A DNA stretch of 64,000 bases from JBCCGL01 sp039029275 (GTDB lineage: Bacteria; Pseudomonadota; Gammaproteobacteria; JBCCGL01). Below the pieces are notes generated by a model. The model had not been told where the DNA came from. It worked only from the letters and a program-made list of their open reading frames with translations, and ran no database searches. Positions 43,019 to 51,699 of this stretch are shown one piece after another (position 1 is the first letter of the stretch; every line of letters starts with the position of its first letter). A program made the position numbers and the translations under genes. Location: assembly GCA_039029275.1 (NCBI GenBank), contig JBCCGL010000003.1, positions 62,001-126,000 of the forward strand. Direction: 5' to 3'.

Positions 43019-43690
43019 GTGTCAAAGCTGAACCAAGTCAGCCAGAGGCTTGGCTATACCTTCAACAACCCCGAACTCCTTACGCAAGCACTCACTCACC
43101 GCAGCGTTGGCGCAAACAACAACGAAAGACTCGAATTTCTTGGAGACGCGGCGCTTAATTTCGTCATCGCCGACGCACTCTACCTGCGCCGACCACAGTT
43201 TAACGAGGGAGAGCTCAGTCGCATGCGCGCGCGTTTGGTGCGTGCAGAAACGCTGGCTGAGGTGGCGCTTGAGTTGAATCTGGGGGGTGAGTTGAGGCTC
43301 GGTCCCGGCGAGCTAAAAAGCGGGGGCTTCGCGCGTCAGTCGATACTGAGCGATGCAGTCGAAGCGGTAATTGGGGCAATCTTTCTCGACGCTGGATTTG
43401 AAACCTGCCGGCGTATTGTTCTCACTTGGTACGCCGCCCGACTCGACAACTTACCTGAGATCGATCAGCTTAAGGACGCGAAAACAAATTTGCAGGAATA
43501 CGTCCAGGCGAAGTCTATGGCACTACCGGTTTACGAGGTGATAGAAAAATCCGGGCCACCGCACGAGCAGATGTTCACCGTTAAATGCACCTTGCCAGAC
43601 AGTCGGGAAGCACAAGCCACAGCGTTGGGTCGGCGTCGTGCCGAACAGGCTGTCGCCGCGTTGCTGCTCGAATCCATCGGTATCGATTAA
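43019..43690 (+). CDS. rnc: Ribonuclease III
   Basis: Double-stranded RNA endonuclease of about 224 residues that matures rRNA and regulates mRNAs. Catalytic box ERLEFLGDAALNFVIAD, later acidic residues in LSDAVEAVIGAIFLDAG, and a C-terminal dsRNA-binding domain with ALGRRRAEQAVAALLL. I use GTG 43019, which gives the usual length (E. coli 226); the in-frame ATG at 42974 lies inside the DUF4845 gene. The stop overlaps the era start by one base (TAATG). Confidence 0.96.
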   Translation: MSKLNQVSQRLGYTFNNPELLTQALTHRSVGANNNERLEFLGDAALNFVIADALYLRRPQFNEGELSRMRARLVRAETLAEVALELNLGGELRLGPGELKSGGFARQSILSDAVEAVIGAIFLDAGFETCRRIVLTWYAARLDNLPEIDQLKDAKTNLQEYVQAKSMALPVYEVIEKSGPPHEQMFTVKCTLPDSREAQATALGRRRAEQAVAALLLESIGID

Positions 43691-44577
43691 TGGCGAAGAC
43701 GGGGTATATCGCAATTGCTGGACGCCCTAATGTTGGTAAATCGACGTTGATGAACTCGATGATTGGGCAAAAACTCAGCATCACCGCGCACAAGCCGCAG
43801 ACGACTCGGCATGCGATTCACGGCATCTATACGGATAAAAACGTTCAGATGATTTTTGTCGATACGCCCGGATTGCACACGCAAAAAAACACGGCGTTGA
43901 ACAAGGTGCTTAATCGCTCGGCAAACGCCAGTTTGCAAGATGTTGACGTAGTCGTGATGGTGGTCGAGGCAGGTCAGTGGACAGATGAAGATGCGTTTGC
44001 GCACAAAATCGTCCTGCAAGCCGCGCGACCTTATATGATTGTCGTTAACAAAATCGACAGGTTGAAATCAAAAGAATTGTTGTTGCCTTATCTTGCGTCA
44101 CTACCGTCTGGTGACGACCTCGTCGACGTGGTTCCAATATCAGCGAAAACCGGTGAGCAGTTGGATGAACTCCGCGCTCGACTAACTCAACAATTACCCG
44201 AGGCACCGTTTGTTTTTTCGCCAGATCAACTGACCGACGTAAGCGAGAAATTTCTCGCGTCTGAAATTGTACGTGAACAACTCACACGCCAACTCGACGC
44301 GGAGCTGCCGTACGCCCTTACAGTTGAAATTGAACGCTTCGTGGATGAGGGAAGTCTCACGCGAATTAACGCGGTCATATGGGTTGAGCGAGATAGCCAA
44401 AAAGCGATTGTAATTGGTAAAAAAGGAGCGCGGCTGAAGCAGGTTGGAACGCTTGCGCGAAAATCTATGCAACACCTTTTTGATCGAAAGGTCCATTTAG
44501 AATTGTGGGTTAAGGTGAAGGAAAACTGGGTAGACGATGCACGCGCTCTCAGGCACCTGGGTTACGGCGCGGACTAG
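43690..44577 (+). CDS. era: GTPase Era
   Basis: 295-residue ribosome-assembly GTPase that binds the 3' end of 16S rRNA. G1 is GRPNVGKST, G3 DTPG, G4 NKID, and the KH domain is at the C-terminus (VERDSQKAIVIGKKGARLKQVG). Start ATG 43690 overlaps rnc, the standard arrangement. The frame is open upstream but inside rnc. Confidence 0.97.
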   Translation: MAKTGYIAIAGRPNVGKSTLMNSMIGQKLSITAHKPQTTRHAIHGIYTDKNVQMIFVDTPGLHTQKNTALNKVLNRSANASLQDVDVVVMVVEAGQWTDEDAFAHKIVLQAARPYMIVVNKIDRLKSKELLLPYLASLPSGDDLVDVVPISAKTGEQLDELRARLTQQLPEAPFVFSPDQLTDVSEKFLASEIVREQLTRQLDAELPYALTVEIERFVDEGSLTRINAVIWVERDSQKAIVIGKKGARLKQVGTLARKSMQHLFDRKVHLELWVKVKENWVDDARALRHLGYGAD

Positions 44578-44591
44578 TATCTCTTGCCTTT

Positions 44592-45332
44592 ATGAGCAGG
44601 GTCGAATTACAGCCCGCGTTTGTTTTGCATCAGCGCCGTTATCGAGAAACCAGCCTGATAATTGATGTTGTGACCCCTGATTTTGGGCGTGTTGGATTGA
44701 TTGCAAAAGGTGCGCGCGGATCAAAAAAAAATCTCGCCGCTCAGCTACAGACATTCCGGCAACTTCTATTGTCGTGGTCTGGTCGCAGCGAGTTGCGGAC
44801 ACTGACGACGGTTGAGGAAGTCCCGTCGTCCGGGTCGAAGCCTCCGTTACACGGAGAGGCCCTTTACTGTGCCTACTACATCAATGAGTTGGTTTTGTAT
44901 TTGCTGCCGCGTGATGATTCGCAAGTGCAGGCATTTGCAACCTACAGTCAAACACTCTCCGCACTCGCAGAAGCCGATTGTGACTACGAGGCAGTGTTGC
45001 GTTTGTTCGAACTCAATTTGCTCGATTCTCTCGGTTACAAGGTAGAGTTAGAGCATGATGTGGCGTCTGCTTCTCCGATTCGAAAGGATCAATCTTATTC
45101 GTTTCGGGTAGATTCCGGTCCAGTTGCGCGAACGTTCGAAACTGATCAAGAATTGACCGTGTCAGGAAAAACCCTGCTCGACTTGTCGACTGAAGATTTG
45201 TCTGATCCCGAAACACGCGTCGAGTCAAAGAAGCTACTGCGCGGAATTGTTGACTATCATTTGGACAACCGACCGTTGAAAAGTCGAAAAATGTTCAAGG
45301 ATATGTTTGGCAATGGCGGGCGTGGTTCATGA
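44592..45332 (+). CDS. recO: DNA repair protein RecO
   Basis: 246 residues. N-terminal OB fold (PAFVLHQRRYRETSLIIDVVTPDFGRVGLIAKGARG), then a helical region with YYINELVLYLLPRDD and FELNLLDSLGY, as in RecO. With RecR it helps RecA displace SSB. It follows era by 14 bases and overlaps the DUF455 gene start by 4 bases (ATGA). In many relatives pdxJ comes next; here it does not. Confidence 0.95.
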   Translation: MSRVELQPAFVLHQRRYRETSLIIDVVTPDFGRVGLIAKGARGSKKNLAAQLQTFRQLLLSWSGRSELRTLTTVEEVPSSGSKPPLHGEALYCAYYINELVLYLLPRDDSQVQAFATYSQTLSALAEADCDYEAVLRLFELNLLDSLGYKVELEHDVASASPIRKDQSYSFRVDSGPVARTFETDQELTVSGKTLLDLSTEDLSDPETRVESKKLLRGIVDYHLDNRPLKSRKMFKDMFGNGGRGS

Positions 45333-46159
45333 GCTCGGAACCGTATTTCTTTCGAGCAAAGGCGCTTGAGATTTTAATGGAACGCGATCCGACGCAGAAG
45401 GTAGGTGCGACGCAAGCATTGTTTAGCAACTTCCTCAGCTCAGAGAATCTCGATTTTTCGTTGCAGCAGGTAGTTTCAGTACCAGTGCCGGGTCGTCCCG
45501 ACAAGCCGCTTCTGGTGCATCCCAGCGCGGTAGTGAAACGCAGGCCAGGAACCTTCGAAGGCCGACTTGCGCAGTTCCACGCTTTTGCGCACATCGAGTT
45601 CAACGCGATCAATCTTGCGCTTGATGCTGTTTATCGCTTTGCGGGAATGCCTCACGAGTATTACCGAGATTGGCTACAGGTTGCCGCAGAGGAGGCGCAT
45701 CACTTCACGTTGATTTGTGAATATCTCAATCACCGCGATACACACTATGGTGACTACACAGCGCACGATAATCTGTGGCAAATGGCTCTGCAAACAGAAC
45801 ACGATGTTTTACTTAGGATGGCTTTGGTTCCTCGCGTGCTTGAAGCACGAGGGCTGGATGTAACGCCAAAAATTGTCGCCAGACTTAAGTCTCTGGGAGA
45901 TACGGACGCGGTACGCATCCTGAATACAATATACGAGGATGAAATCGGCCATGTAGAAATCGGGAATCGCTGGTATATGTACGCCTGTGATCAGAGAGAG
46001 CTTGAACCAATCCAAACGTTCAAAAAAATCCTCAAAGAACACGCGCGCGGATATTTAAGCGGGCCCTTTAATCACGATGCGCGTGCTGAAGCCGGATTTA
46101 GTGAGACTGAATTGAGGTTGTTAAACGAACTGTCCGCTGAGATTAAAACCGCCTCTTAA
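45329..46159 (+). CDS. DUF455 ferritin-like protein
   Basis: 276-residue helical protein of the DUF455 family with a ferritin/MiaE-like di-iron fold. Candidate iron ligands lie in FAHIEFNAINLALD, VAAEEAHHFTLICE and IYEDEIGHVEIG, each giving Glu and His in the expected helical spacing. An oxygenase role is inferred from the fold; the substrate is unknown. It starts inside the recO stop (4-base overlap), and its stop overlaps that of the convergent lpxH gene by 4 bases. Confidence 0.85.
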   Translation: MSSEPYFFRAKALEILMERDPTQKVGATQALFSNFLSSENLDFSLQQVVSVPVPGRPDKPLLVHPSAVVKRRPGTFEGRLAQFHAFAHIEFNAINLALDAVYRFAGMPHEYYRDWLQVAAEEAHHFTLICEYLNHRDTHYGDYTAHDNLWQMALQTEHDVLLRMALVPRVLEARGLDVTPKIVARLKSLGDTDAVRILNTIYEDEIGHVEIGNRWYMYACDQRELEPIQTFKKILKEHARGYLSGPFNHDARAEAGFSETELRLLNELSAEIKTAS

Positions 46160-46890
46160 GCAAAATCGTTAGGCCAGCTTTTTAGTGCGATACCATCTGC
46201 GCTTGCGATGGCGACTTCTGCTGAAGTCGCCCATTCGCCCAACACATATCGAAAGCAGTTTGCGTTGTTTGTCGCGTGTTGATGCACCGCGGGCCTGTGC
46301 GTGTGACCGTGGATCATCTGCACTACGTTGTGCTCATTCAGTGTCGAGATAACGGTATCGACGTTTACATCGGTTATTTCTGACGTTTTTTCCGCAGTCG
46401 CGCTACGGCTTTTTTCTCGCAATGCCGCGACAGTTTGTTGGCGATCTGCAAGTGGTTTTGACAAAAAACTCGTCTGCCACTCGCGTGCGCGAACACTTCT
46501 GCGAAAGTTTTGATAGTCTACGTCGTCCGTGCACAGAGTGTCTCCATGCAGTATCAGCGTGGATTGTCCATAGAGATCGATCACAATGTGATCTTGATTA
46601 ATTAGCTCAACGCCGAACTTTGCCAGAAAGCCTGCAGACAACAAAAAGTCGCGGTTGCCGTGCATGACGTAAATGCGACAACCGCTGTTACCAAGTCGTT
46701 TGAGAGCGTCAAAAATCCGAACGTGATATTCGACGATTGCATCATCTCCGATCCAGTACTCAAAAAAATCACCGAGTATATAGAGTGCGTTATAGCTGGT
46801 GCAGGCCTTAAAAAAATCAAGAGCCAGCGAGATTGTATGCGGGCGGCTTTCGTCGAGATGGAGATCAGATATAAACGCCGTTGCTTTCAC
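46156..46890 (-). CDS. lpxH: UDP-2,3-diacylglucosamine diphosphatase
   Basis: Calcineurin-like metallophosphoesterase of 244 residues that makes lipid X in lipid A synthesis. Metal motifs: FISDLHLDE, ILGDFFEYWIGDD, MHGNRDF, LHGDTLCTDD and IHGHTHRPA. It acts at the inner face of the inner membrane. It lies 23 bases downstream of ppiB on the minus strand; ppiB-lpxH is a conserved pair in E. coli and Pseudomonas. Confidence 0.97.
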   Translation of the reverse strand: MKATAFISDLHLDESRPHTISLALDFFKACTSYNALYILGDFFEYWIGDDAIVEYHVRIFDALKRLGNSGCRIYVMHGNRDFLLSAGFLAKFGVELINQDHIVIDLYGQSTLILHGDTLCTDDVDYQNFRRSVRAREWQTSFLSKPLADRQQTVAALREKSRSATAEKTSEITDVNVDTVISTLNEHNVVQMIHGHTHRPAVHQHATNNANCFRYVLGEWATSAEVAIASADGIALKSWPNDFA

Positions 46891-46913
46891 TATGGCCTCA
46901 CGGCCTGAATCGA

Positions 46914-47408
46914 TTATTCGTCACGCTCAATCGATTGAATCACAATGGGATCTATCGGAACGTTCTGATGCATCCCGCTGTTGCCGGTGGCGACCATGCT
47001 GATCTCCATTACAACTTCCATACCTTCTGTCACTTTCCCAAATACGCAGTATCCCCAACCTGAATCGGACGCACTTGTGTAGTTGAGAAAATCGTTATCG
47101 TTCACATTGATAAAAAATTGCGACGATGCGGAATGGGGGTCAGGTGTTCGCGCCATTGCGAGTGTTCCGGTCATGTTTTTCAGGCCGTTGTCTGCCTCAT
47201 TCTTGATCGTAGCGTTGGTTTCCTTTTGTTCCATTTCTTCCGTGAAACCACCGCACTGGATCATAAAGCTCGGAATAACCCGATGAAATATCGTGCCATT
47301 GTAAAAACCGTCGTTGACATACTTTTCAAAATTTTCGCAGGTGACGGGCGCGCTCTCGCGATCGAGGCTGATTTTGATATTACCGTGATTGGTTTTAATA
47401 GTTAGCAT
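46914..47408 (-). CDS. ppiB: Cytoplasmic peptidyl-prolyl isomerase B
   Basis: Cyclophilin of 164 residues beginning MLTIKTNHGNIKISLD, with no signal peptide, so cytoplasmic. Family core: FHRVIPSFMIQCGG, MARTPDPHSASSQFFIN and YCVFGKV. The longer frame upstream overlaps the other cyclophilin gene and is not used. Together with the exported homologue 34 bases upstream it forms a tandem pair. Confidence 0.95.
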   Translation of the reverse strand: MLTIKTNHGNIKISLDRESAPVTCENFEKYVNDGFYNGTIFHRVIPSFMIQCGGFTEEMEQKETNATIKNEADNGLKNMTGTLAMARTPDPHSASSQFFINVNDNDFLNYTSASDSGWGYCVFGKVTEGMEVVMEISMVATGNSGMHQNVPIDPIVIQSIERDE

Positions 47409-47442
47409 TGAGATGATTCCGAACGAAATGAGTGTCCCACAT

Positions 47443-48012
47443 TTACTCGCTAAGGCGAGAGGCTTTGATAATGGTGATATTTTGCAATGGTACGTCACCC
47501 GGCAAAATTCCGCGCTGACCAGTCTCGACTGTGCTGATCTCGTCAACGATGTCTTCGCCACCAACAAGCTTGCCAAAAACAGCATACCCCCAGCCATTTC
47601 CGCTGGGTGCGCGGTGGTTTAGAAAGTCATTATCTTCGGTGTTGATAAAAAATTGCGACGTGGCTGAGTGGGGTGCCTGCGTGCGTGCCATCGCGATTGT
47701 GTACCGATAGTTTTTCAGTCCGTTTGCTGCTTCATTTTGAATCGGGTCACGGGTTTGTTTTCGCTGCAGATTAGTATCGAATCCGCCGCCCTGGATCATG
47801 AATCCGTCGATCACACGATGAAATACAGTGCCGTCGTAGAATCCGCTGTCGACATACTCGAGAAAGTTCGCTACTGAAAGTGGCGCTTTTTCCTGATCAA
47901 GTTCGATCGTTAATGTTCCCATCGATGTTTCGAGCTGCACGCGGGGAGACTCGGCGTGTGCCGGCAGGTAAATCGCAAATAATAGAAGAAGCGTGCTGAC
48001 CAGATAGCGCAT
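47443..48012 (-). CDS. Periplasmic peptidyl-prolyl isomerase (PpiA-like)
   Basis: 189-residue cyclophilin with a signal peptide (MRYLVSTLLLLFAIYLPAHA-ES), so periplasmic. Core: FHRVIDGFMIQGGG, MARTQAPHSATSQFFIN and YAVFGKLVGG. Sequence similarity to the ppiB neighbour suggests a tandem duplication with one copy gaining export. It is divergent from cysS. Confidence 0.93.
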   Translation of the reverse strand: MRYLVSTLLLLFAIYLPAHAESPRVQLETSMGTLTIELDQEKAPLSVANFLEYVDSGFYDGTVFHRVIDGFMIQGGGFDTNLQRKQTRDPIQNEAANGLKNYRYTIAMARTQAPHSATSQFFINTEDNDFLNHRAPSGNGWGYAVFGKLVGGEDIVDEISTVETGQRGILPGDVPLQNITIIKASRLSE

Positions 48013-48101
48013 ATCAAGAGTTGCCTTTGTTGAAGACCCGCGAGTTTAACGTGTTGAGCGTGGTGGTGAAAGTTGAATGCACTTACGCCACTTCTTTGGG
48101 C

Positions 48102-48107
48102 TATAAT
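48102..48107 (+). promoter_or_regulatory. -10 box of probable cysS promoter
   Basis: TATAAT, 72 bases before the cysS start. No good -35 box at 16-18 bases was found. Confidence 0.4.
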
Positions 48108-48178
48108 CCCGGCCTTCTTACCGCGGCTGCCGCAGCGCACGATCCAGACTTCCGAACGCTTGTACCGAATACCCCGTT

Positions 48179-49564
48179 ATGCTGTCCATTTACAATTCGT
48201 TGACCCGCCAAAAAGAGGTTTTCACACCTATTGATCCGCAAAATGTGCGGATGTACGTGTGTGGCATGACGGTCTACGATTACTGCCACCTTGGGCATGC
48301 GCGAGTTTTGGTCGTTTTTGATGCGGTGTATCGACACCTTAAAGCGCTGGGCTATCCCGTAACCTATGTTCGCAATGTGACTGACATTGATGACAAAATA
48401 ATCCAACGGGCTAACGAAAACGGCGAAGAATTTCGAACACTTACGCAGCGGTTTACCCATCACATGCACGAGGATTGTGAAGCCTTGGGGGTGCTGCCAC
48501 CAGATGTTGAACCGCTGGCAACCGAAACTATCGCGCCCATTATCGAGATGATCGAGAGTCTGGAGAAAAGTGGGCACGCTTACAAAGCTGACAATAACGA
48601 TGTGTATTTTTCGGTCGAAGCGTATTCTCCGTACGGTGCGTTGTCGGGAAACGACTTGAATGAGCTGCGAGCCGGTGAGCGCGTTGCAGTGGACGAGTTC
48701 AAACGCGATCCTCTCGATTTCGTTTTGTGGAAAGCCGCGAAACCTGGTGAACCGAAATGGCCGTCTCCTTGGGGTGACGGGCGCCCCGGCTGGCATATCG
48801 AATGTTCGGCGATGTCGACCCAGCACCTGGGCAACCATTTCGACATTCACGGCGGCGGCAAGGATTTACAGTTTCCACATCACGAATGCGAAATCGCTCA
48901 AAGCGAAGCGGCGACAGGCGAGAAATTTGTCAACTACTGGATGCACAACGGCTTTGTGCGGGTCGATGAAGAAAAGATGTCCAAATCACTGGGCAACTTT
49001 TTCACCATCCGCGACATCATGAAAGAATACCGGGGTGAGGAAATTCGCCTGTTTATGCTGTCGAGCCACTATCGCAGCCCATTGAACTACTCCACTGCGC
49101 AACTCGACAACGCGCGCAACGGTTTGAATCGCCTCTACACTGCATTGCGTGACCTCGATACATCGACCGGTAACATTAATGAAGGGTATCGCGAGCGCTT
49201 TGATAACGTGATGAATGACGACTTCAACACCGCGGAGGCAACTGCAGTATTGTTCGAGCTTGCGCGTGAACTCAATTTGAGTCGTGAATCGGGTGAGATC
49301 ACGCGCGTCGATGAACTGGCGAGCACTTTGCGCAATCTGGGCGAGCGGCTCGGTTTGCTGCAAGATGACCCTGAAGAATGGCTGCGCGGCGGCTCAACCG
49401 CGTTGTCAATTTCCGAAGAGATGATTGAGCAAATGATCAATGAGCGCACGGTCGCGCGATCAAACAAGGATTGGGCTGAAAGCGATCGTATCCGCGACGA
49501 GCTGAAAGCGCACGGCGTTGTGTTGGAAGACAAGGCCGGCGCGACCACCTGGCGTCGCGAGTGA
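48179..49564 (+). CDS. cysS: Cysteinyl-tRNA synthetase
   Basis: Class I synthetase of 461 residues. HIGH-type motif HLGHARV with zinc-binding Cys in MYVCGMTVYDYCHLGH, second zinc ligands in WHIECSAMS and FPHHECEIAQSE, and the KMSKSLGNF loop. Normal length (E. coli 461). Divergent from the cyclophilins, as ppiB and cysS are in E. coli. Followed by a tRNA cluster. Confidence 0.98.
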   Translation: MLSIYNSLTRQKEVFTPIDPQNVRMYVCGMTVYDYCHLGHARVLVVFDAVYRHLKALGYPVTYVRNVTDIDDKIIQRANENGEEFRTLTQRFTHHMHEDCEALGVLPPDVEPLATETIAPIIEMIESLEKSGHAYKADNNDVYFSVEAYSPYGALSGNDLNELRAGERVAVDEFKRDPLDFVLWKAAKPGEPKWPSPWGDGRPGWHIECSAMSTQHLGNHFDIHGGGKDLQFPHHECEIAQSEAATGEKFVNYWMHNGFVRVDEEKMSKSLGNFFTIRDIMKEYRGEEIRLFMLSSHYRSPLNYSTAQLDNARNGLNRLYTALRDLDTSTGNINEGYRERFDNVMNDDFNTAEATAVLFELARELNLSRESGEITRVDELASTLRNLGERLGLLQDDPEEWLRGGSTALSISEEMIEQMINERTVARSNKDWAESDRIRDELKAHGVVLEDKAGATTWRRE

Positions 49565-49584
49565 GTTCATATCGACTTGCGTGA

Positions 49585-49613
49585 TTGACGCTCCGTCGAC
49601 GGATGCGTAAACT
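49585..49613 (+). promoter_or_regulatory. Promoter of the tRNA-Pro/Arg cluster
   Basis: TTGACG (49585-49590), 17-base spacer, TAAACT (49608-49613), with a GC-rich discriminator downstream typical of stable RNA promoters. tRNA-Pro begins about 40 bases after the expected start. Confidence 0.6.
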
Positions 49614-49659
49614 TCGCTTCCCCTGCGGAAAGGGCGGGATCGGTCGATAAATCGACAGT

Positions 49660-49736
49660 CGGGGCATAGCGCAGTCTGGTAGCGCATCTGCTTTGGGAGC
49701 AGAGGGTCGGGAGTTCGAATCTCTCTGCCCCGACCA
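49660..49736 (+). tRNA. tRNA-Pro (anticodon TGG)
   Basis: Complete cloverleaf: acceptor CGGGGCA pairs with TGCCCCG, anticodon loop TTTGGGA flanked by CTGC/GCAG, T-loop GTTCGAATC, and an encoded CCA end. Confidence 0.97.
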
Positions 49737-49759
49737 ATCGCCGCATCTCGGGTAACCGA

Positions 49760-49836
49760 GCGCCCGTAGCTCATGCGGATAGAGCATCGGCCTTCTAAGC
49801 CGAGGGTAGCAGGTTCGAATCCTGCCGGGCGCGCCA
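49760..49836 (+). tRNA. tRNA-Arg (anticodon TCT)
   Basis: Acceptor GCGCCCG pairs with CGGGCGC; anticodon loop CTTCTAA within GGC/GCC; T-loop GGTTCGAATCC; encoded CCA end. It decodes AGA. Confidence 0.96.
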
Positions 49837-49934
49837 TTGCTCAACCAACGGCATGCCAGGCGAAGCGAACCGCAAGGTAAGGCCGACAAAATCGCCTCGA
49901 TTGTTACGATACCAAGCATCGAGACGACGATGGT

Positions 49935-49940
49935 TATAAT
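49935..49940 (+). promoter_or_regulatory. -10 box upstream of tRNA-His
   Basis: TATAAT, 46 bases before tRNA-His. The -35 region is poor (ACCAAG at 18 bases). Confidence 0.35.
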
Positions 49941-49985
49941 GTAAGCGCGTATGGAAGCTTAAGCAGATTGAGGGATTGTCTCAGT

Positions 49986-50062
49986 GGTGGGCGTAGCTCA
50001 GTTGGTAGAGCCCTGGATTGTGATTCCAGTCGTCGTGGGTTCGAGTCCCATCGTCCACCCCA
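49986..50062 (+). tRNA. tRNA-His (anticodon GTG)
   Basis: Acceptor GTGGGCG pairs with CGTCCAC. The extra 5' G (49986) faces the C discriminator, the identity mark of tRNA-His. Anticodon loop TTGTGAT; encoded CCA end. Confidence 0.97.
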
Positions 50063-50203
50063 TTCCTTTTGTTTGGCATTATTCCAGTCCCACTTTTGCG
50101 GGCTGTACAAAGCGTTCTAATTTCTCACCAGCTAATCCTTTGGAAGTGGCGCAATCGCGACGGTAGCCTGTTATTTCAATAGGCCAGATGGAAATTGCTG
50201 GGG

Positions 50204-50209
50204 TATAAT
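50204..50209 (+). promoter_or_regulatory. -10 box of tRNA-Leu promoter
   Basis: TATAAT 10 bases before the tRNA-Leu 5' end; no clear -35 box. Confidence 0.4.
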
Positions 50210-50218
50210 TCGCCGTTT

Positions 50219-50303
50219 GCGAATGTGGCGGAATTGGTAGACGCGCTGGCTTTAGGTGCCAGTGGGGTAACCCGTGAGAGTTCGAGTCTCTCCATTCGCA
50301 CCA
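50219..50303 (+). tRNA. tRNA-Leu (anticodon TAG)
   Basis: Class II tRNA of 85 bases with a long variable arm. Acceptor GCGAATG pairs with CATTCGC; anticodon loop TTTAGGT flanked by CTGGC/GCCAG; encoded CCA end. Confidence 0.97.
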
Positions 50304-50369
50304 TTGTAACGAAACTTAACATACTGAATTCGATTTATGGCCGGTTAAAACCCGGCGACGAGGTTATTC

Positions 50370-51686
50370 ATGCAAGTCTCCGTTGAAACCACCGAAGGAC
50401 TGGAACGCAAGCTCACTGTCAAACTCCCTGCTGAGAAAATACAGGGTGCGGTCGATGAGCGCCTGAACTCGCTCAAGGGCAATGTGCGCTTGGATGGCTT
50501 CCGCCCTGGCAAAGTCCCATTTAGCGTGGTTAAAAAACGCTTTGGCGGTCAGGTTCGCCAGGAAGTGCTGGGTGAAGTGATCCAGTCAAGTTTTCAGGAG
50601 GCCGTGGTATCCGAGAGCCTGCGTCCGGCAGGGGCTCCTATGATCCACCCGATCGATGAAGAAAACGACGTCGAAGAAGGCGGGTTTGGCTACACGGCAG
50701 TGTTCGAGGTATTCCCGGAATTCGAACTGACCGCAACCGAAGAACTCGAGATTGAACGTCTAAGTGCGGAAGTCTCGGACGAAGATGTTGATGGCATGAT
50801 CGACAACCTGCGCAAACAGCGTGCCGAGTGGGAAGAGGTTGAGCGAGACGCCAAAGACGGCGATCAGATCATGATTGACTTCACCGGTACCGTTGATGGG
50901 GAGGAGTTTCCCGGCGGTTCAGCGCAGAACACACCACTGGAATTGGGCTCAGGGCGCATGATTCCGGGTTTTGAGGATCAACTCATCGGCGTGAAACCCG
51001 GTGATGAGCGCACCATTAACGTGACTTTCCCTGATGATTATCAAAGTGAAGAGCTCGCAGGCAAAGCCGCCGATTTTGCGATCAAAGTTCATGCGGTGAA
51101 AGAAGCCAATGTTCCGGAGCTTGACGCCGAGTTCGTGAAAGCATTCGGAATCGAAGACGGTGACCTTGAAAAATTTCGCTCCGACATTACTTCCAATATG
51201 GAGCGCGAGCTTGAGCAAAAGATTCAAGCGAGTACCAAAAGTGCGGTGATCGCAGCCTTGTCAGAAGCCAACGATGTGGAAATTCCCAACGCGATGATCA
51301 CTGATGAGGTGAAGCGAATGCGCGATCAGCTGCTTGCGCAGATGCAAATTCCCGAAGGTGGTGACGCGCCAGACCTGGATGACGAACTGTTTCGCGATGA
51401 AGCACAGCAGCGAGTCAAAGCGGGTTTGGTGATCGCTGAGGTCATTAGAACCGCTGAACTGCAGGCGGAGCCGGACAAAGTGCGCGAGGCGATTGAAAAA
51501 ATGGCGTCGTCGTATCAAGACCCACAGCAAGTTGTGAACTATTATTATCAGAACGAAGAGTTGATGCGTAACGTAGAAGGAATGGTGCTGGAACAATCGG
51601 TCACCGATTGGGTCGTAGAGAGATGCAAAGTCAACGACAAACCCGCCAGTTTTCAGGAAGTGATGAGCGCCGCATCTGTCGGATAA
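50370..51686 (+). CDS. tig: Trigger factor
   Basis: Ribosome-bound chaperone of 438 residues. The N-terminal domain carries the ribosome-docking signature GFRPGKVPFSVVKKRFG (about 44-60). The FKBP-type isomerase domain lies at about 150-245 (GDQIMIDFTGTVDGEEFPGGS), and the helical C-terminal arm follows. First of the tig-clpP-clpX-lon proteostasis block, in the same order as in E. coli and Pseudomonas. Confidence 0.97.
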   Translation: MQVSVETTEGLERKLTVKLPAEKIQGAVDERLNSLKGNVRLDGFRPGKVPFSVVKKRFGGQVRQEVLGEVIQSSFQEAVVSESLRPAGAPMIHPIDEENDVEEGGFGYTAVFEVFPEFELTATEELEIERLSAEVSDEDVDGMIDNLRKQRAEWEEVERDAKDGDQIMIDFTGTVDGEEFPGGSAQNTPLELGSGRMIPGFEDQLIGVKPGDERTINVTFPDDYQSEELAGKAADFAIKVHAVKEANVPELDAEFVKAFGIEDGDLEKFRSDITSNMERELEQKIQASTKSAVIAALSEANDVEIPNAMITDEVKRMRDQLLAQMQIPEGGDAPDLDDELFRDEAQQRVKAGLVIAEVIRTAELQAEPDKVREAIEKMASSYQDPQQVVNYYYQNEELMRNVEGMVLEQSVTDWVVERCKVNDKPASFQEVMSAASVG

Positions 51687-51699
51687 ACTGAGACAAACT

